This document shows, piece by piece, positions 24,222-32,061 of a stretch of 32,061 bases of DNA. A program made the position numbers and the translations under genes. The first letter of the stretch is position 1; the number at the start of each line of letters is the position of its first letter. This stretch comes from Youngiibacter fragilis 232.1 (GTDB taxonomy: Bacteria; Bacillota; Clostridia; Clostridiales; Clostridiaceae): the NCBI RefSeq assembly GCF_000495435.3, contig NZ_AXUN02000177.1, forward strand, positions 1 to 32,061, written 5' to 3'. Under the pieces are notes generated by a model, which worked only from the letters and a program-made list of their open reading frames with translations, was not told the origin of the DNA and searched no databases.

Positions 24222-26661
24222 CTTCAAGGTATCCAACGCAAGGTTTCATCTTACTGACAAGGACAAATTAGTCATAGGAGGATGGTTCGCTGAAAACAAC
24301 CCTGAAAAGAACGGCATAGAAGCATATCTGGATAAGACAAGGCTGGAAGTCAGAATTGACAAGTACAGGGGATATGATGTCAGACAAAGGCATCTTGTGC
24401 ATCAGGCAAACATAAGCGAAGAATACTACTTATATATAAACCTGCCGAAGGACTTTGATGTACACGGCAAACTGATCATCTATACTGTTAATGGTGATGA
24501 AAGGATATCTTCTTTTGAAGCATCTGCTAAAAAAATTCAGCTGATTAAGAACCAGATGCCCTATTGTGTTGACACCGTAATGATTGAAAATGGGGAATGC
24601 ATCCTTTCCGGGTGGGTTGCTTCCATTGATGAAATTGATGTTTCGGTGCAGGATGAAAATGGGCGTGACATGGATATCAATGTCGAATTCTTCAGCAGGA
24701 AGGATGTCGCAGCCACTTTCAAGGAAGCTCCACTATACGAATATTGCGGATTCAAGGTCGAGGTCGATTCGCCAAGCGGAAAGAAGCTGAATTTCATATT
24801 CAAATCAGGCGACCTGACAGCAAAATATGATGTAGACCTGGCAAAAGCCCGTAAAGGTGCATATTCACAAAAGGAAAACAAGCTTGTCAAGGGACTGAGA
24901 TACCTTAAGAAGCATGGAATAAGGTGGACAGCATTGAAAGCCCTGCAGGTTGTGAGGGGGAAGGCTGAATCGGCTGCGGAATATGAGAAGTGGCTGAAGT
25001 ATCACTCGAGGTCCGAATTGGAGCTTGATGCACAGCGTAAGTACAGTTTTACTTCCAGGCCGAAGTTCAGCATAGTCGTACCTCTTTACAAGACTCCGGA
25101 AAATTTCCTCAGAGAGATGATTGACTCGGTTACATCCCAGACCTATTCCAATTGGGAACTTTGCATGTGCGAGGGCAGCGGAACAGATACTCCGGTCATT
25201 GGGATACTTAGAGAATATTCTCAGAGGGATGAGAGAATAAAATACACTGTCTCTTCGAGGTCCCTGGGGATATCAGACAACACCAATGAAGCGATAAAGC
25301 TTGCAACAGGTGATTTAATAGTTCTGGTGGACCATGATGACCTGCTTACTCCTGATGCGCTGTTTGAGTGTGCAATGGCAATACAGGATGATGCTGAAGT
25401 TGACGTAATTTACTCGGACGAGGACAAGCTGACGATGGACGGCTCCGCATACTTCATGCCTCACTTCAAGCCTGACTTCAACATTGACCTTCTTAGAAGC
25501 ATGAACTATATTACTCATCTTTTTGTCGCAAAAAGGGAACTCATGCATAAAGTCGGACTTTTCAGGAATGAATTTGACGGGTCCCAGGACTATGATATGA
25601 TCCTGAGATGCACAGAACAGGCCAAGAAGGTACATCATATCCCAAGGATCCTGTACCACTGGAGATCGCATAAGGACTCAGTTGCTGAGAATCCTGAAAG
25701 CAAGCTTTACGCATATGATTCTGCGAGGAAAGCGCTTGATGCGCATTACTCCAGGATGGGGATTGATGCACATGTTGAGTTTACGAAAATATATGGAATA
25801 TACAAGACATTCTTCCATGCAGCTACCGAGCCGTTGGTCTCCGTCATAATATCCAGCAATGACAGCATCAAGGATATCAAGAGGTGCATCAGTGCGATTG
25901 AATTCAAGAGCCTTTATGACAACTATGAAATTATAATTGTTGATACATGCAGCAAAAAAGGTAGTACGTATTCGTTCTATGATGAACTCCAGGCAAAGTT
26001 TCCAAAAGTAAAGGTGGTTTTCTACAGAGGTGAGAAAAGCTACTCAAAGTCAAGAAATTTCGGGGCTGAAAACTCAAATGGTGAATATATTCTTTTCATG
26101 GACGACACCATTTCCATCATCACTGATGAATTCTTTGAGGAACTTCTTGGGTATTCAAGGAGAAACGACGTAGGGGCCGTAGGCGCAAAGCTGTATTACG
26201 AGGACGACATAATTTACCATGCGGGCTCTGTCGTAAATATGGATGGGATCACCGGCAATGCCTTTCAGGGTCAATCCAGGTATGATAACGGGTATTTTGC
26301 CCGCGCGATAACAGCAAGTGACTACAGCATTACAAATCCATCCTGCTTCATGACGAGCAGAGAGGTATTTAAGAATGCAGGAGGATTTTCAGAAGAATTC
26401 AGTACAGGGCTTACTGTTTCTGATTATTGCCTGAGGATTGGAGAATCAGGTAAGCTGACAGTTTTCAATCCATTCGCGGAGGCATACAGATATGAGCCTG
26501 TGAGACCGGTAAATGATTCAGGGAAAGAAAGTCAGGTCAAGATAAGGAATGAACAAGAAAAATTCAGGGAAAGATGGAAGGTCCTGTTTTCAAAGGGTGA
26601 CCCGATGTACAACCGTAACCTTTCGCTGAATAGGAATGACTATCATTTGAAGAAGGTATGA
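24208..26661 (+). CDS. Two-domain GT2 glycosyltransferase with N-terminal Ig-like modules
   Basis: An 817-aa protein. Residues 1-225 are two beta-rich modules: 'IGGWFAENN...RGYDVRQRH...YYLYINLP' and 'LSGWVASID...SRKDVAATF...YCGFKVEVD'. Their GW-RxDV-(Y/F) layout resembles the Ig-like modules of the hydrolases at 6914 and 11620. A linker with 'LKKHGIRWTALKAL' follows. GT domain 1 (~285-520) is intact: 'FSIVVPLYKTPENFL', D375-H376-D377-D378 in 'VDHDDLL', 'VIYSDEDKLT', 'GSQDYDMILR'. GT domain 2 (~545-790) is altered: 'FMDDTISI' (D632-D633-T634) replaces the usual NNDTE, and 'TVSDYC' (D739) replaces NDxDYC. AGGAG lies 8 nt before the ATG, which overlaps the upstream stop; the next gene overlaps by 4 bp. 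Confidence 0.88.
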   Translation: MISNNFKVSNARFHLTDKDKLVIGGWFAENNPEKNGIEAYLDKTRLEVRIDKYRGYDVRQRHLVHQANISEEYYLYINLPKDFDVHGKLIIYTVNGDERISSFEASAKKIQLIKNQMPYCVDTVMIENGECILSGWVASIDEIDVSVQDENGRDMDINVEFFSRKDVAATFKEAPLYEYCGFKVEVDSPSGKKLNFIFKSGDLTAKYDVDLAKARKGAYSQKENKLVKGLRYLKKHGIRWTALKALQVVRGKAESAAEYEKWLKYHSRSELELDAQRKYSFTSRPKFSIVVPLYKTPENFLREMIDSVTSQTYSNWELCMCEGSGTDTPVIGILREYSQRDERIKYTVSSRSLGISDNTNEAIKLATGDLIVLVDHDDLLTPDALFECAMAIQDDAEVDVIYSDEDKLTMDGSAYFMPHFKPDFNIDLLRSMNYITHLFVAKRELMHKVGLFRNEFDGSQDYDMILRCTEQAKKVHHIPRILYHWRSHKDSVAENPESKLYAYDSARKALDAHYSRMGIDAHVEFTKIYGIYKTFFHAATEPLVSVIISSNDSIKDIKRCISAIEFKSLYDNYEIIIVDTCSKKGSTYSFYDELQAKFPKVKVVFYRGEKSYSKSRNFGAENSNGEYILFMDDTISIITDEFFEELLGYSRRNDVGAVGAKLYYEDDIIYHAGSVVNMDGITGNAFQGQSRYDNGYFARAITASDYSITNPSCFMTSREVFKNAGGFSEEFSTGLTVSDYCLRIGESGKLTVFNPFAEAYRYEPVRPVNDSGKESQVKIRNEQEKFRERWKVLFSKGDPMYNRNLSLNRNDYHLKKV

Positions 26662-28388
26662 AATTGATTAAGGATAAATTGTTCAGGGCTGCAAGGTTCT
26701 ATAAACGTCACGGATTAAGGAGCTTCATGGTTCATCTGGTACAGAAGGCATTTGGAGTTGAGGCAGATTACAACAAGTGGTTTTTGAGACATGCTCCTGA
26801 TAAATCGGTACTTGATGCCCAAGCGGAAAACAGGCTGCCATTTGCAGCGAAGTTCAGTGTTATAGTCATGCCTGGCAATGATTATCAGCAAAAACTGAAA
26901 GGTACGTACCTTTCACTCACTGAACAGACCTATGCTAACTGGGAACTGCTTGTTATTGGACGTGAGTACCAGAAGCTGGGTGAATCGGTAGTTGTCGTTA
27001 AAGGATATGATAAAGATTCACATTTGGCCGAAGCGTTGAACAATGCAGTTGAAAAATGCAGCGGTGATTACATTCTCTTCATGCGGCCAGGTGACCAGCT
27101 TGCTCCGAATGCATTGTTTGAGATCGCGAGTGAAATCGGAACATTCGGATACTCTGCAGTCTATACTGATGAAGACATGGTTGAGGCAAGCGGAATCAGA
27201 CATATCGATCCGATTTTCAAACCTGACTTCAATCTGGACCTTTTGAGAAGCACAGATTATATATCAAATTCCATGGCGATAGCGATAAATCTGGTCAAGG
27301 ATCTTGGTGGGTTCAAAAGCGAATATGAAGAGGGGTGTATCCTGGATCTTTATTTCAGGGTATTTGAAAGCAATGCAGCAATAGGTCACATCTCCAAGGT
27401 CCTATATCATGCAAAGCAAACAGCTTCAAAGAATGAGATTCCAGCCGCCCGCCACATCAGGATCCTGAGTGACCATTACAGACGAATGGGCATTGGTGCT
27501 GAAGTGTCAGAAACTGGTGTGAGCGGCATTTACAGAACAAAATACAAAGTGAATGATAATCCTCTGGTATCAGTGCTGATACCTAACAAGGACCACATAG
27601 ATGACCTTGATAAGTGCCTGAACTCATTATTTGACAAGTCACAATATGAAAATATTGAAATCATAATAATTGAGAACAACAGCACTGAAAAGGGTACTTT
27701 CGAATATTATGACAGAATCTCCAGGGAACATGATAACATTAAAGTTGTTGAATATAAGGGTTCATTCAATTATTCTGCGATAAACAACTATGGAGTCAGA
27801 TTCTCCAAGGGAGAGTATCTTCTCCTGCTTAACAATGATACAGAAATCATCAATCATGACTGCATTGAAGAGATGCTTGGCCATTGTATGAGAGAAGAAG
27901 TCGGTATAGTAGGAGCGAAGCTGTATTACGGAGATGGTTCGATACAGCATGCAGGAGTCATAATAGGACTGGGCGGAATAGCAGGACATGCATTTGTAAG
28001 CCTGAAGAAAGGCGATTCGGGGTATCTTAACAGGGAGAACTCTGCTCAGGACTACAGCGCTGTCACAGCAGCATGCCTGATGACTAAGAAGAGCGTATTT
28101 GAGAGTGTGGGCGGGTTCACAGAAGAGATGGAGGTAGCCTTCAATGACATAGATTATTGCATGAAGGTGAGAAGTTCAGGAAAACTTGTGGTATACACAC
28201 CATATGCTGAGCTCTTCCACTATGAGTCGAAGTCAAGGGGACTGGATGATACACCGGAAAAGGCAAAAAGGTTCAACAGCGAAGTTGAGAGATTTGCAAA
28301 AAGATGGCCGGAAATATTGAAAAAGGGCGATCCATACTATAATCCAAACCTTACGCTCGTAAAACCGGACTTTTCCATCAAGGACTAA
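26658..28388 (+). CDS. Two-domain GT2 glycosyltransferase, first domain degenerate
   Basis: A 576-aa protein, paralogous to the two before it. N-terminal linker 'YKRHGLRSFMVHLVQKAF'. GT domain 1 (~65-300) has lost its catalytic signature: 'FMRPGDQL' (R143-P144-G145-D146) stands where [D]HDD is expected, and 'EEGCILDLYFR' replaces SQDYDMILR. GT domain 2 (~315-550) is intact: 'VSVLIPNKDHIDDLDKCL', 'NIEIIIIENNSTEKGTFEYY', N392-N393-D394 in 'LLNNDTEIINHD', 'FNDIDYCMKV' (N496-D499) and 'LFHYESKSRG'. The start ATG overlaps the upstream TGA; GAAGAAGGT precedes it. rmlD follows after 35 bp. Confidence 0.9.
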   Translation: MKLIKDKLFRAARFYKRHGLRSFMVHLVQKAFGVEADYNKWFLRHAPDKSVLDAQAENRLPFAAKFSVIVMPGNDYQQKLKGTYLSLTEQTYANWELLVIGREYQKLGESVVVVKGYDKDSHLAEALNNAVEKCSGDYILFMRPGDQLAPNALFEIASEIGTFGYSAVYTDEDMVEASGIRHIDPIFKPDFNLDLLRSTDYISNSMAIAINLVKDLGGFKSEYEEGCILDLYFRVFESNAAIGHISKVLYHAKQTASKNEIPAARHIRILSDHYRRMGIGAEVSETGVSGIYRTKYKVNDNPLVSVLIPNKDHIDDLDKCLNSLFDKSQYENIEIIIIENNSTEKGTFEYYDRISREHDNIKVVEYKGSFNYSAINNYGVRFSKGEYLLLLNNDTEIINHDCIEEMLGHCMREEVGIVGAKLYYGDGSIQHAGVIIGLGGIAGHAFVSLKKGDSGYLNRENSAQDYSAVTAACLMTKKSVFESVGGFTEEMEVAFNDIDYCMKVRSSGKLVVYTPYAELFHYESKSRGLDDTPEKAKRFNSEVERFAKRWPEILKKGDPYYNPNLTLVKPDFSIKD

Positions 28389-28423
28389 AGACCAATCCTA
28401 TTATGCCAATGAGGAGGGAATAA

Positions 28424-29314
28424 ATGAGAATACTAATAACAGGAGCCAAAGGCCAGCTTGGAACGCAGCTGTCGGAAATACTTAAGATCGGCAAGACTGA
28501 GCTTGGGGACATACCCGAATGCTTTATCGGTGCCGAGGTGTATGGATATTCAAGCAAGGAACTTGATGTGTCAGACCTTTCAGCGGTAAGGGCTGCAGCT
28601 GCACGAATAAAGCCTGACATAATCATAAACTCAGCTGCCTACACCAATGTAGACGGCTGCGAGACCGACAGGGACAGAGCCTTCAGGGTAAATGCCCTGG
28701 GGCCAAGGAATCTGGCCATGGTTGCTGAAGAGATTGGTGCAAGGCTTATACATATATCCACGGACTATGTCTTCTCAGGAACCGGAAATGTGCCATTCGC
28801 CGAATATGACCTTACGGACCCCCAAAGCATATACGGAAAATCCAAGCTTGCAGGTGAGGAGAATGTGAAGACTTTCTGTTCAAGGCATTTCATCGTTAGG
28901 ACTTCATGGCTTTATGGGCTTTACGGCGGAAACTTCGTAAAGACTATAATGAAGGCTGGAAAGGAAAGAGGCGCACTTCAGGTGGTTGATGACCAGACGG
29001 GAAATCCGACAAATGTGGAAGACCTTTGTCACCATATACTGAAGTTGGCAGAAACAGAAGAATATGGTGTCTATCACTGCACAGGAGCCGGAGAATGCTC
29101 ATGGTATGATTTTGCATCTCTGATCATAGAATATGCAGGAATTGAAGCGACGGTAGCTCCTGTCTCCACTGACCAGTTCCCAAGGCCTGCAAGAAGACCT
29201 GCGTACTCATCACTTGACAACATGATGCTCCGTGTTACAGTGGGAGACAATATGAGGCCATGGCAGGATGCGCTTAAGTCATTTATGATATCGTTCGAAA
29301 AGATGCAGCAATAA
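28424..29314 (+). CDS. rmlD: dTDP-4-dehydrorhamnose reductase
   Basis: Last enzyme of dTDP-L-rhamnose synthesis: reduces dTDP-4-keto-L-rhamnose with NAD(P)H. 296 aa. N-terminal nucleotide-binding 'MRILITGAKGQLGTQL'; 'INSAAYTNVDGCETD', 'HISTDYVFSG' and the catalytic Y137/K141 in 'YGKSKLAGE' are diagnostic; 'FIVRTSWLYG' and 'RPAYSSLDN' follow. GAGGAGGG lies 5-6 nt before the ATG. rmlA follows after 12 bp. Confidence 0.97.
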   Translation: MRILITGAKGQLGTQLSEILKIGKTELGDIPECFIGAEVYGYSSKELDVSDLSAVRAAAARIKPDIIINSAAYTNVDGCETDRDRAFRVNALGPRNLAMVAEEIGARLIHISTDYVFSGTGNVPFAEYDLTDPQSIYGKSKLAGEENVKTFCSRHFIVRTSWLYGLYGGNFVKTIMKAGKERGALQVVDDQTGNPTNVEDLCHHILKLAETEEYGVYHCTGAGECSWYDFASLIIEYAGIEATVAPVSTDQFPRPARRPAYSSLDNMMLRVTVGDNMRPWQDALKSFMISFEKMQQ

Positions 29315-29326
29315 GGAGAAGTGAGA

Positions 29327-30196
29327 ATGAAAGGTATAATACTCGCCGGAGGATCCGGTACTAGACTCTATCCAGTTACAAAATCAGTTTCAAAGCAGAT
29401 ACTTCCGATATACGACAAGCCTATGATCTATTACCCGCTGTCTGTGCTCATGCTGGCAGGGATCAGGGAGATCCTCATAATATCAACTCCAAGGGACATC
29501 GGGTCCTTCGAGGAGCTTCTGGGAGACGGAAGCGATTATGGACTCTCCATCTCATATGCCGTACAGCATGCTCCAAATGGCCTTGCAGAAGCATTCATAA
29601 TCGGTGAGGAGTTCATAGGGAATGACAAGGTTGCCCTTGTCCTTGGGGACAATGTATTCTATGGCTATGGATTCTCCGAAAGGCTGAAGGCAGCTGTTGA
29701 AAGGGAAGAAGCAACGATTTTCGGTTATCATGTCAGCAATCCGACTGAATTTGGAGTCGTTGAGTTCGATGACAACATGAATGTGCTGTCAATCGAGGAG
29801 AAGCCTGAAGAGCCAAAATCCAACTATGCCGTACCAGGTCTGTACTTCTACGGAAATGATGTTGTGGAGATAGCAAAGATGATAAAGCCCTCAAAGAGAG
29901 GCGAGCTGGAGATAACTGCTGTCAACAATGAGTACCTGAAAAGGGGCAAGCTCAAGGTTGAGCTGTTCGGCCGTGGAATGGCATGGCTTGATACAGGGAC
30001 GCACAGAGGACTGCTTGACGCCGCTAACTTTGTTGAGGCGGTCCAGACCAGGCAGGGCCTATATGTAGCTTGTATCGAGGAGATCGCATTCAGGAAGAAA
30101 TTCATTACAAGGGAGAGGCTCCTTGAACTTGCTCAGCCACTGCTTAAGACAGAGTACGGCCAGTACCTTGTGCATGTAGCGAACGAGCCAAGGTAA
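29327..30196 (+). CDS. rmlA: Glucose-1-phosphate thymidylyltransferase
   Basis: First enzyme of the pathway: glucose-1-phosphate + dTTP to dTDP-glucose. 289 aa. Start: the ATG at 29327 (AAGGAG 8 nt upstream) is preferred over an in-frame GTG at 29321, which would sit only 2 nt from the ribosome binding site. Nucleotidyltransferase signature '[16 protein letters not shown]' (residues 3-18), '[18 protein letters not shown]', '[10 protein letters not shown]', '[21 protein letters not shown]', 'WLDTGTH'. All four rml genes are thus in the operon, split into rmlBC at the start and rmlDA near the end. Confidence 0.97.
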   Translation: MKGIILAGGSGTRLYPVTKSVSKQILPIYDKPMIYYPLSVLMLAGIREILIISTPRDIGSFEELLGDGSDYGLSISYAVQHAPNGLAEAFIIGEEFIGNDKVALVLGDNVFYGYGFSERLKAAVEREEATIFGYHVSNPTEFGVVEFDDNMNVLSIEEKPEEPKSNYAVPGLYFYGNDVVEIAKMIKPSKRGELEITAVNNEYLKRGKLKVELFGRGMAWLDTGTHRGLLDAANFVEAVQTRQGLYVACIEEIAFRKKFITRERLLELAQPLLKTEYGQYLVHVANEPR

Positions 30197-30224
30197 TCTG
30201 TCTGCCAAATTGAGGTGAAGGTGC

Positions 30225-31352
30225 TTGAAAAAGCTCGCATATGTAGTCACTCAATCGGAATTGGGTGGGGCACAGAAGAATATACTGCTGCTTTCGAAAG
30301 GGCTTTCAGACAAATTCGACATAACAGTCTATTGCGGTCCTGGCGGGCTCCTTCCTGAAGAACTTCGAAAGGCTAAGATATCTGCCATAGAAGTACCTTC
30401 TCTGAAGAGGGAGGTTTCCCTGGCAGATGACCTGAAGACATACAGTTTTCTGGTAAGGGAGTTCAGGGAGAAGGGCTACTATATTGTTCACAGCCATAGC
30501 TCCAAGGCGGGTCTTCTTGCAAGGCTCGCAGCAAGCAAAGCGGGAGTGCCGAAAAACATATATACCGCTCACGGATTTGTCTTCAATGAACCCATGGGTC
30601 GTATCTCTAAAGCATTATACAGGATGATAGAAAAATATGCTGCTTCAATATCGACTGACCTTATTGTTGTTTCAAGTCGTGACCTTGAAACATCTGTATC
30701 ACTCGGCATAAGGTCAGGAAGTCAGACAGCATTCATACCCAATGGGATTGATTTCAGTCATCCTGATTACAGGGAAGATAGTGCCGCAATTTTCGGGATC
30801 AGGCAGAGTCTGGGACTTCAGGATGACGATTATGTGTTTGGATCCATAGCGAATTTCTATGAGACCAAGGGTCACAGATATCTTGTGCAGGCATTTGATA
30901 TGATCAGAAATAAATCGAATTCGGAAAAGCTGAAGCTGGTACTGGTGGGGCAGGGCAGGCTGAAGGATGAGATAACGTCTTTGTCCGGAGACGGGGTAAT
31001 ATTTACAGGATATGTGGAAAACGCAGAGAAACTGATGGAAGCATTCGATTGCCTTATCCTGTCATCAGTAAAGGAAGGGTTTCCTTTTGTGATCCTTGAG
31101 GCTGTCAGGCACAGACTGCCGATTGTTGCAACGGATGTTGGAGACATTAGGAGAGTGCTTGCTGAAGGAGACTCTGGATCTTACAGGATAATTGAACCCG
31201 GAAGCTCGGAGGAATTGGCTGAAGCCATGGAATGGATGCTGCAAAATACCAAAACAGCCAGGATCGCCGCTAACCGGACATATGATTTGATAAGTGAAAG
31301 ATATTCCCTTCAGCGTATGCTTGACGAAACGATGAAGGTTTATGAAAGATGA
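30225..31352 (+). CDS. GT4 family glycosyltransferase
   Basis: A 375-aa GT-B fold retaining glycosyltransferase. N-terminal acceptor domain: 'YVVTQSELGGAQKNILLL', 'IVHSHSSKAGLLARLAA', 'TAHGFVF'. C-terminal donor domain: 'FIPNGIDFS', 'GSIANFYETKGHRYLVQAF', 'LVGQGRLKDEI', 'VIFTGYV', and the E-x7-E motif E284-E292 in 'KEGFPFVILEA'. Similar to enzymes adding N-acetylhexosamine residues to lipid-linked sugars; the actual substrate is unknown. Start is TTG at 30225 with GAGGTGAAGG just upstream. Last gene of the operon. Confidence 0.92.
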   Translation: MKKLAYVVTQSELGGAQKNILLLSKGLSDKFDITVYCGPGGLLPEELRKAKISAIEVPSLKREVSLADDLKTYSFLVREFREKGYYIVHSHSSKAGLLARLAASKAGVPKNIYTAHGFVFNEPMGRISKALYRMIEKYAASISTDLIVVSSRDLETSVSLGIRSGSQTAFIPNGIDFSHPDYREDSAAIFGIRQSLGLQDDDYVFGSIANFYETKGHRYLVQAFDMIRNKSNSEKLKLVLVGQGRLKDEITSLSGDGVIFTGYVENAEKLMEAFDCLILSSVKEGFPFVILEAVRHRLPIVATDVGDIRRVLAEGDSGSYRIIEPGSSEELAEAMEWMLQNTKTARIAANRTYDLISERYSLQRMLDETMKVYER

Positions 31353-31376
31353 AAAGGGCTGTGTGCCCTTTTTTTC
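31352..31376 (+). terminator. Rho-independent terminator of the polysaccharide operon
   Basis: AAAAGGGC and GCCCTTTT form an 8-bp stem around TGTGT, and the 3' arm runs into TTTTTTT. It begins at the stop codon of the GT4 gene. This is the first convincing terminator after the promoter at 15302, supporting a single 16-kb transcript. Confidence 0.88.
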
Positions 31377-31395
31377 GTTTTTCAAACAAGTTTTT

Positions 31396-31424
31396 TTGCC
31401 ATTTTACCTTAATGCGCATATTTA
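31396..31424 (+). promoter_or_regulatory. Promoter of the DUF1659-DUF2922 pair
   Basis: TTGCCA (31396-31401), a 17-bp spacer, and TATTTA (31419-31424), 23 bp before the start codon of the DUF1659 gene. It lies between the preceding terminator and the AAAGGAG ribosome binding site. Confidence 0.6.
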
Positions 31425-31447
31425 GTGTGTGAAAGGAGCTGATAAAC

Positions 31448-31669
31448 ATGGCAGTATCGGTAAACAAGGAAACAACGGCCCTGCTCATCACCTACATCAA
31501 GGAGGTAGTCAACGGCAAGACTACCTATGAGTCAAGGAGGTTCAGGAATTTCAAGACCGCGGCCCTTCCAGAGGATATCCACGAGATAGCCGCAAAGATC
31601 TCTTCTCTTGGAGAACAGGCGACCTTCAGCTACAAGCTAGAAGATGTAAGCTCACTGGCAGCTGTATAG
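31448..31669 (+). CDS. DUF1659 domain-containing protein
   Basis: A 73-aa protein matching the DUF1659 family pattern: 'ALLITYIKEVVNGKTTYESR' then 'FRNFKTAALPEDIHEIAAKI' and a C-terminal 'FSYKLEDVSSLA'. No signal peptide or membrane helix. Function unknown. Strong AAAGGAG ribosome binding site. Forms a two-gene unit with the DUF2922 gene 13 bp downstream; in related bacteria a yvrJ gene is usually third, and here the gap holds none. Confidence 0.85.
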   Translation: MAVSVNKETTALLITYIKEVVNGKTTYESRRFRNFKTAALPEDIHEIAAKISSLGEQATFSYKLEDVSSLAAV

Positions 31670-31682
31670 GAGGTAATGGAGA

Positions 31683-31889
31683 ATGAACAGTCTTTCTATG
31701 GTATTCGTGAACAAGGCAGGCAGGAACTCTACAGTGAGGATCCCTAAGGTAAGGACAGATGTGACTGAGCTCGAGATACAGGAGCTCATGAACCTCCTCA
31801 TAACAAAGAATGTCCTCTTTGAAGGTGACCAGGAGCTCGAGTCAATTGACTCGGCTGTAATCACCAGGCAGGAAACAATGGCAGTCTAG
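31683..31889 (+). CDS. DUF2922 domain-containing protein
   Basis: A 68-aa protein matching DUF2922: 'LSMVFVNKAGRNSTVRIP' followed by 'DVTELEIQELMNLLITKNVL' and 'LESIDSAVITRQE'. Function unknown. TAGGAGG overlaps the end of the DUF1659 gene, and the ATG follows 5-6 nt after 'taatggaga'. Ends 7 bp before a strong terminator. Confidence 0.85.
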   Translation: MNSLSMVFVNKAGRNSTVRIPKVRTDVTELEIQELMNLLITKNVLFEGDQELESIDSAVITRQETMAV

Positions 31890-31895
31890 ACCCCG

Positions 31896-31927
31896 GGCCC
31901 ATCCAAGCAGGATGGGCCTTTGCCTTT
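31896..31927 (+). terminator. Rho-independent terminator after DUF2922
   Basis: GGCCCATCC (31896-31904) pairs perfectly with GGATGGGCC (31910-31918) around AAGCA, then TTTGCCTTTT follows. GC-rich 9-bp stem. Confidence 0.85.
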
Positions 31928-31957
31928 TCAATATTAATAGCTTGGTTCCATTTGTGT

Positions 31958-31976
31958 AACAATATTGCATATTGTT
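31958..31976. promoter_or_regulatory. Palindromic operator-like site
   Basis: AACAATAT-TGC-ATATTGTT is a perfect inverted repeat with 8-bp arms and a 3-bp centre, 38 bp upstream of the last gene's start. The size and symmetry fit a dimeric repressor site. No clear -35/-10 pair could be fixed around it. Confidence 0.5.
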
Positions 31977-32013
31977 TGTGATAGTATGGTGTTAGGAAAG
32001 TCGAGGGATGCAT

Positions 32014-32061
32014 ATGGAAAAGAAGGAAATCATTAAATTCATGAAGACACTGCTGAAAAAG
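32014..32061 (+). CDS. Start of an unidentified gene (truncated by window end)
   Basis: ATG at 32014 with GAGGG 6 nt upstream opens a frame of 16 codons to the window end: 'MEKKEIIKFMKTLLKK'. An in-frame ATG at 32008 is too close to the ribosome binding site. The visible residues are lysine-rich and probably helical; too short to identify. Confidence 0.55.
   Translation, partial: MEKKEIIKFMKTLLKK

Overview
The window looks like a chromosomal segment of a low-to-mid GC, Gram-positive, anaerobic Firmicute, most likely class Clostridia. The indications are strong AGGAGG-type ribosome binding sites, frequent TTG/GTG starts, heavy AGG use for arginine, DUF1836/YvrJ/DUF1659/DUF2922 genes, SH3b-bearing cell-wall hydrolases, an LCP-family cell-wall ligase and a selenoprotein gene. 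Genus cannot be fixed by reading alone.

Layout. (1) 1-1332: the 3' part of a group II intron, with reverse transcriptase/maturase ORF, domain V, domain VI and a recognisable 3' splice site. It sits directly in front of a tRNA methyltransferase gene. (2) 1338-2926: trmN6-like methyltransferase and rsmI, overlapping by 4 bp. (3) 2993-3778: a DUF1836 protein and a 48-residue YvrJ protein, ended by a terminator. (4) 3973-4275, minus strand: a HesB/IscA-like selenoprotein whose reading frame contains an in-frame UGA followed by a clear bacterial SECIS-like hairpin; conventional gene calling would miss it. It is divergent from (5) 4433-6748: an XPD/DinG-type iron-sulfur helicase with a fused N-terminal PD-(D/E)XK nuclease-like domain. 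(6) 6914-14094: three consecutive paralogous secreted peptidoglycan hydrolases (amidase, NlpC/P60 endopeptidase, glucosaminidase) sharing signal peptide, N-terminal domain and SH3b repeats. (7) 14181-15173, minus strand: an LCP (LytR-CpsA-Psr) protein. (8) 15381-31352: a roughly 16-kb apparently single transcription unit for a rhamnose-containing polysaccharide, in the order rmlB, rmlC, ABC exporter (wzm, wzt), two GT2 genes, polyprenyl-phosphate glycosylphosphotransferase, three large two-domain GT2 proteins, rmlD, rmlA, GT4. It has a good promoter before rmlB and a terminator after the GT4 gene. (9) 31448-31889: a DUF1659-DUF2922 pair with its own promoter and terminator. (10) 32014-end: the first codons of another gene behind a palindromic operator-like site.

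How it fits together (inference). The rml genes make dTDP-L-rhamnose. The phosphotransferase starts a glycan on undecaprenyl phosphate, the GT2/GT4 enzymes extend it, and Wzm/Wzt export it, with Wzt carrying a C-terminal glycan-recognition domain. The divergent LCP protein would attach the finished polymer to peptidoglycan, and the three adjacent hydrolases remodel that wall. The points most worth following are the selenoprotein, the intron that separates a start codon from its upstream signals, the complementary decay of catalytic motifs across the three tandem-domain glycosyltransferases, and an Ig-like 'GW...RxDV...GF' module that appears in both the hydrolases and one glycosyltransferase.
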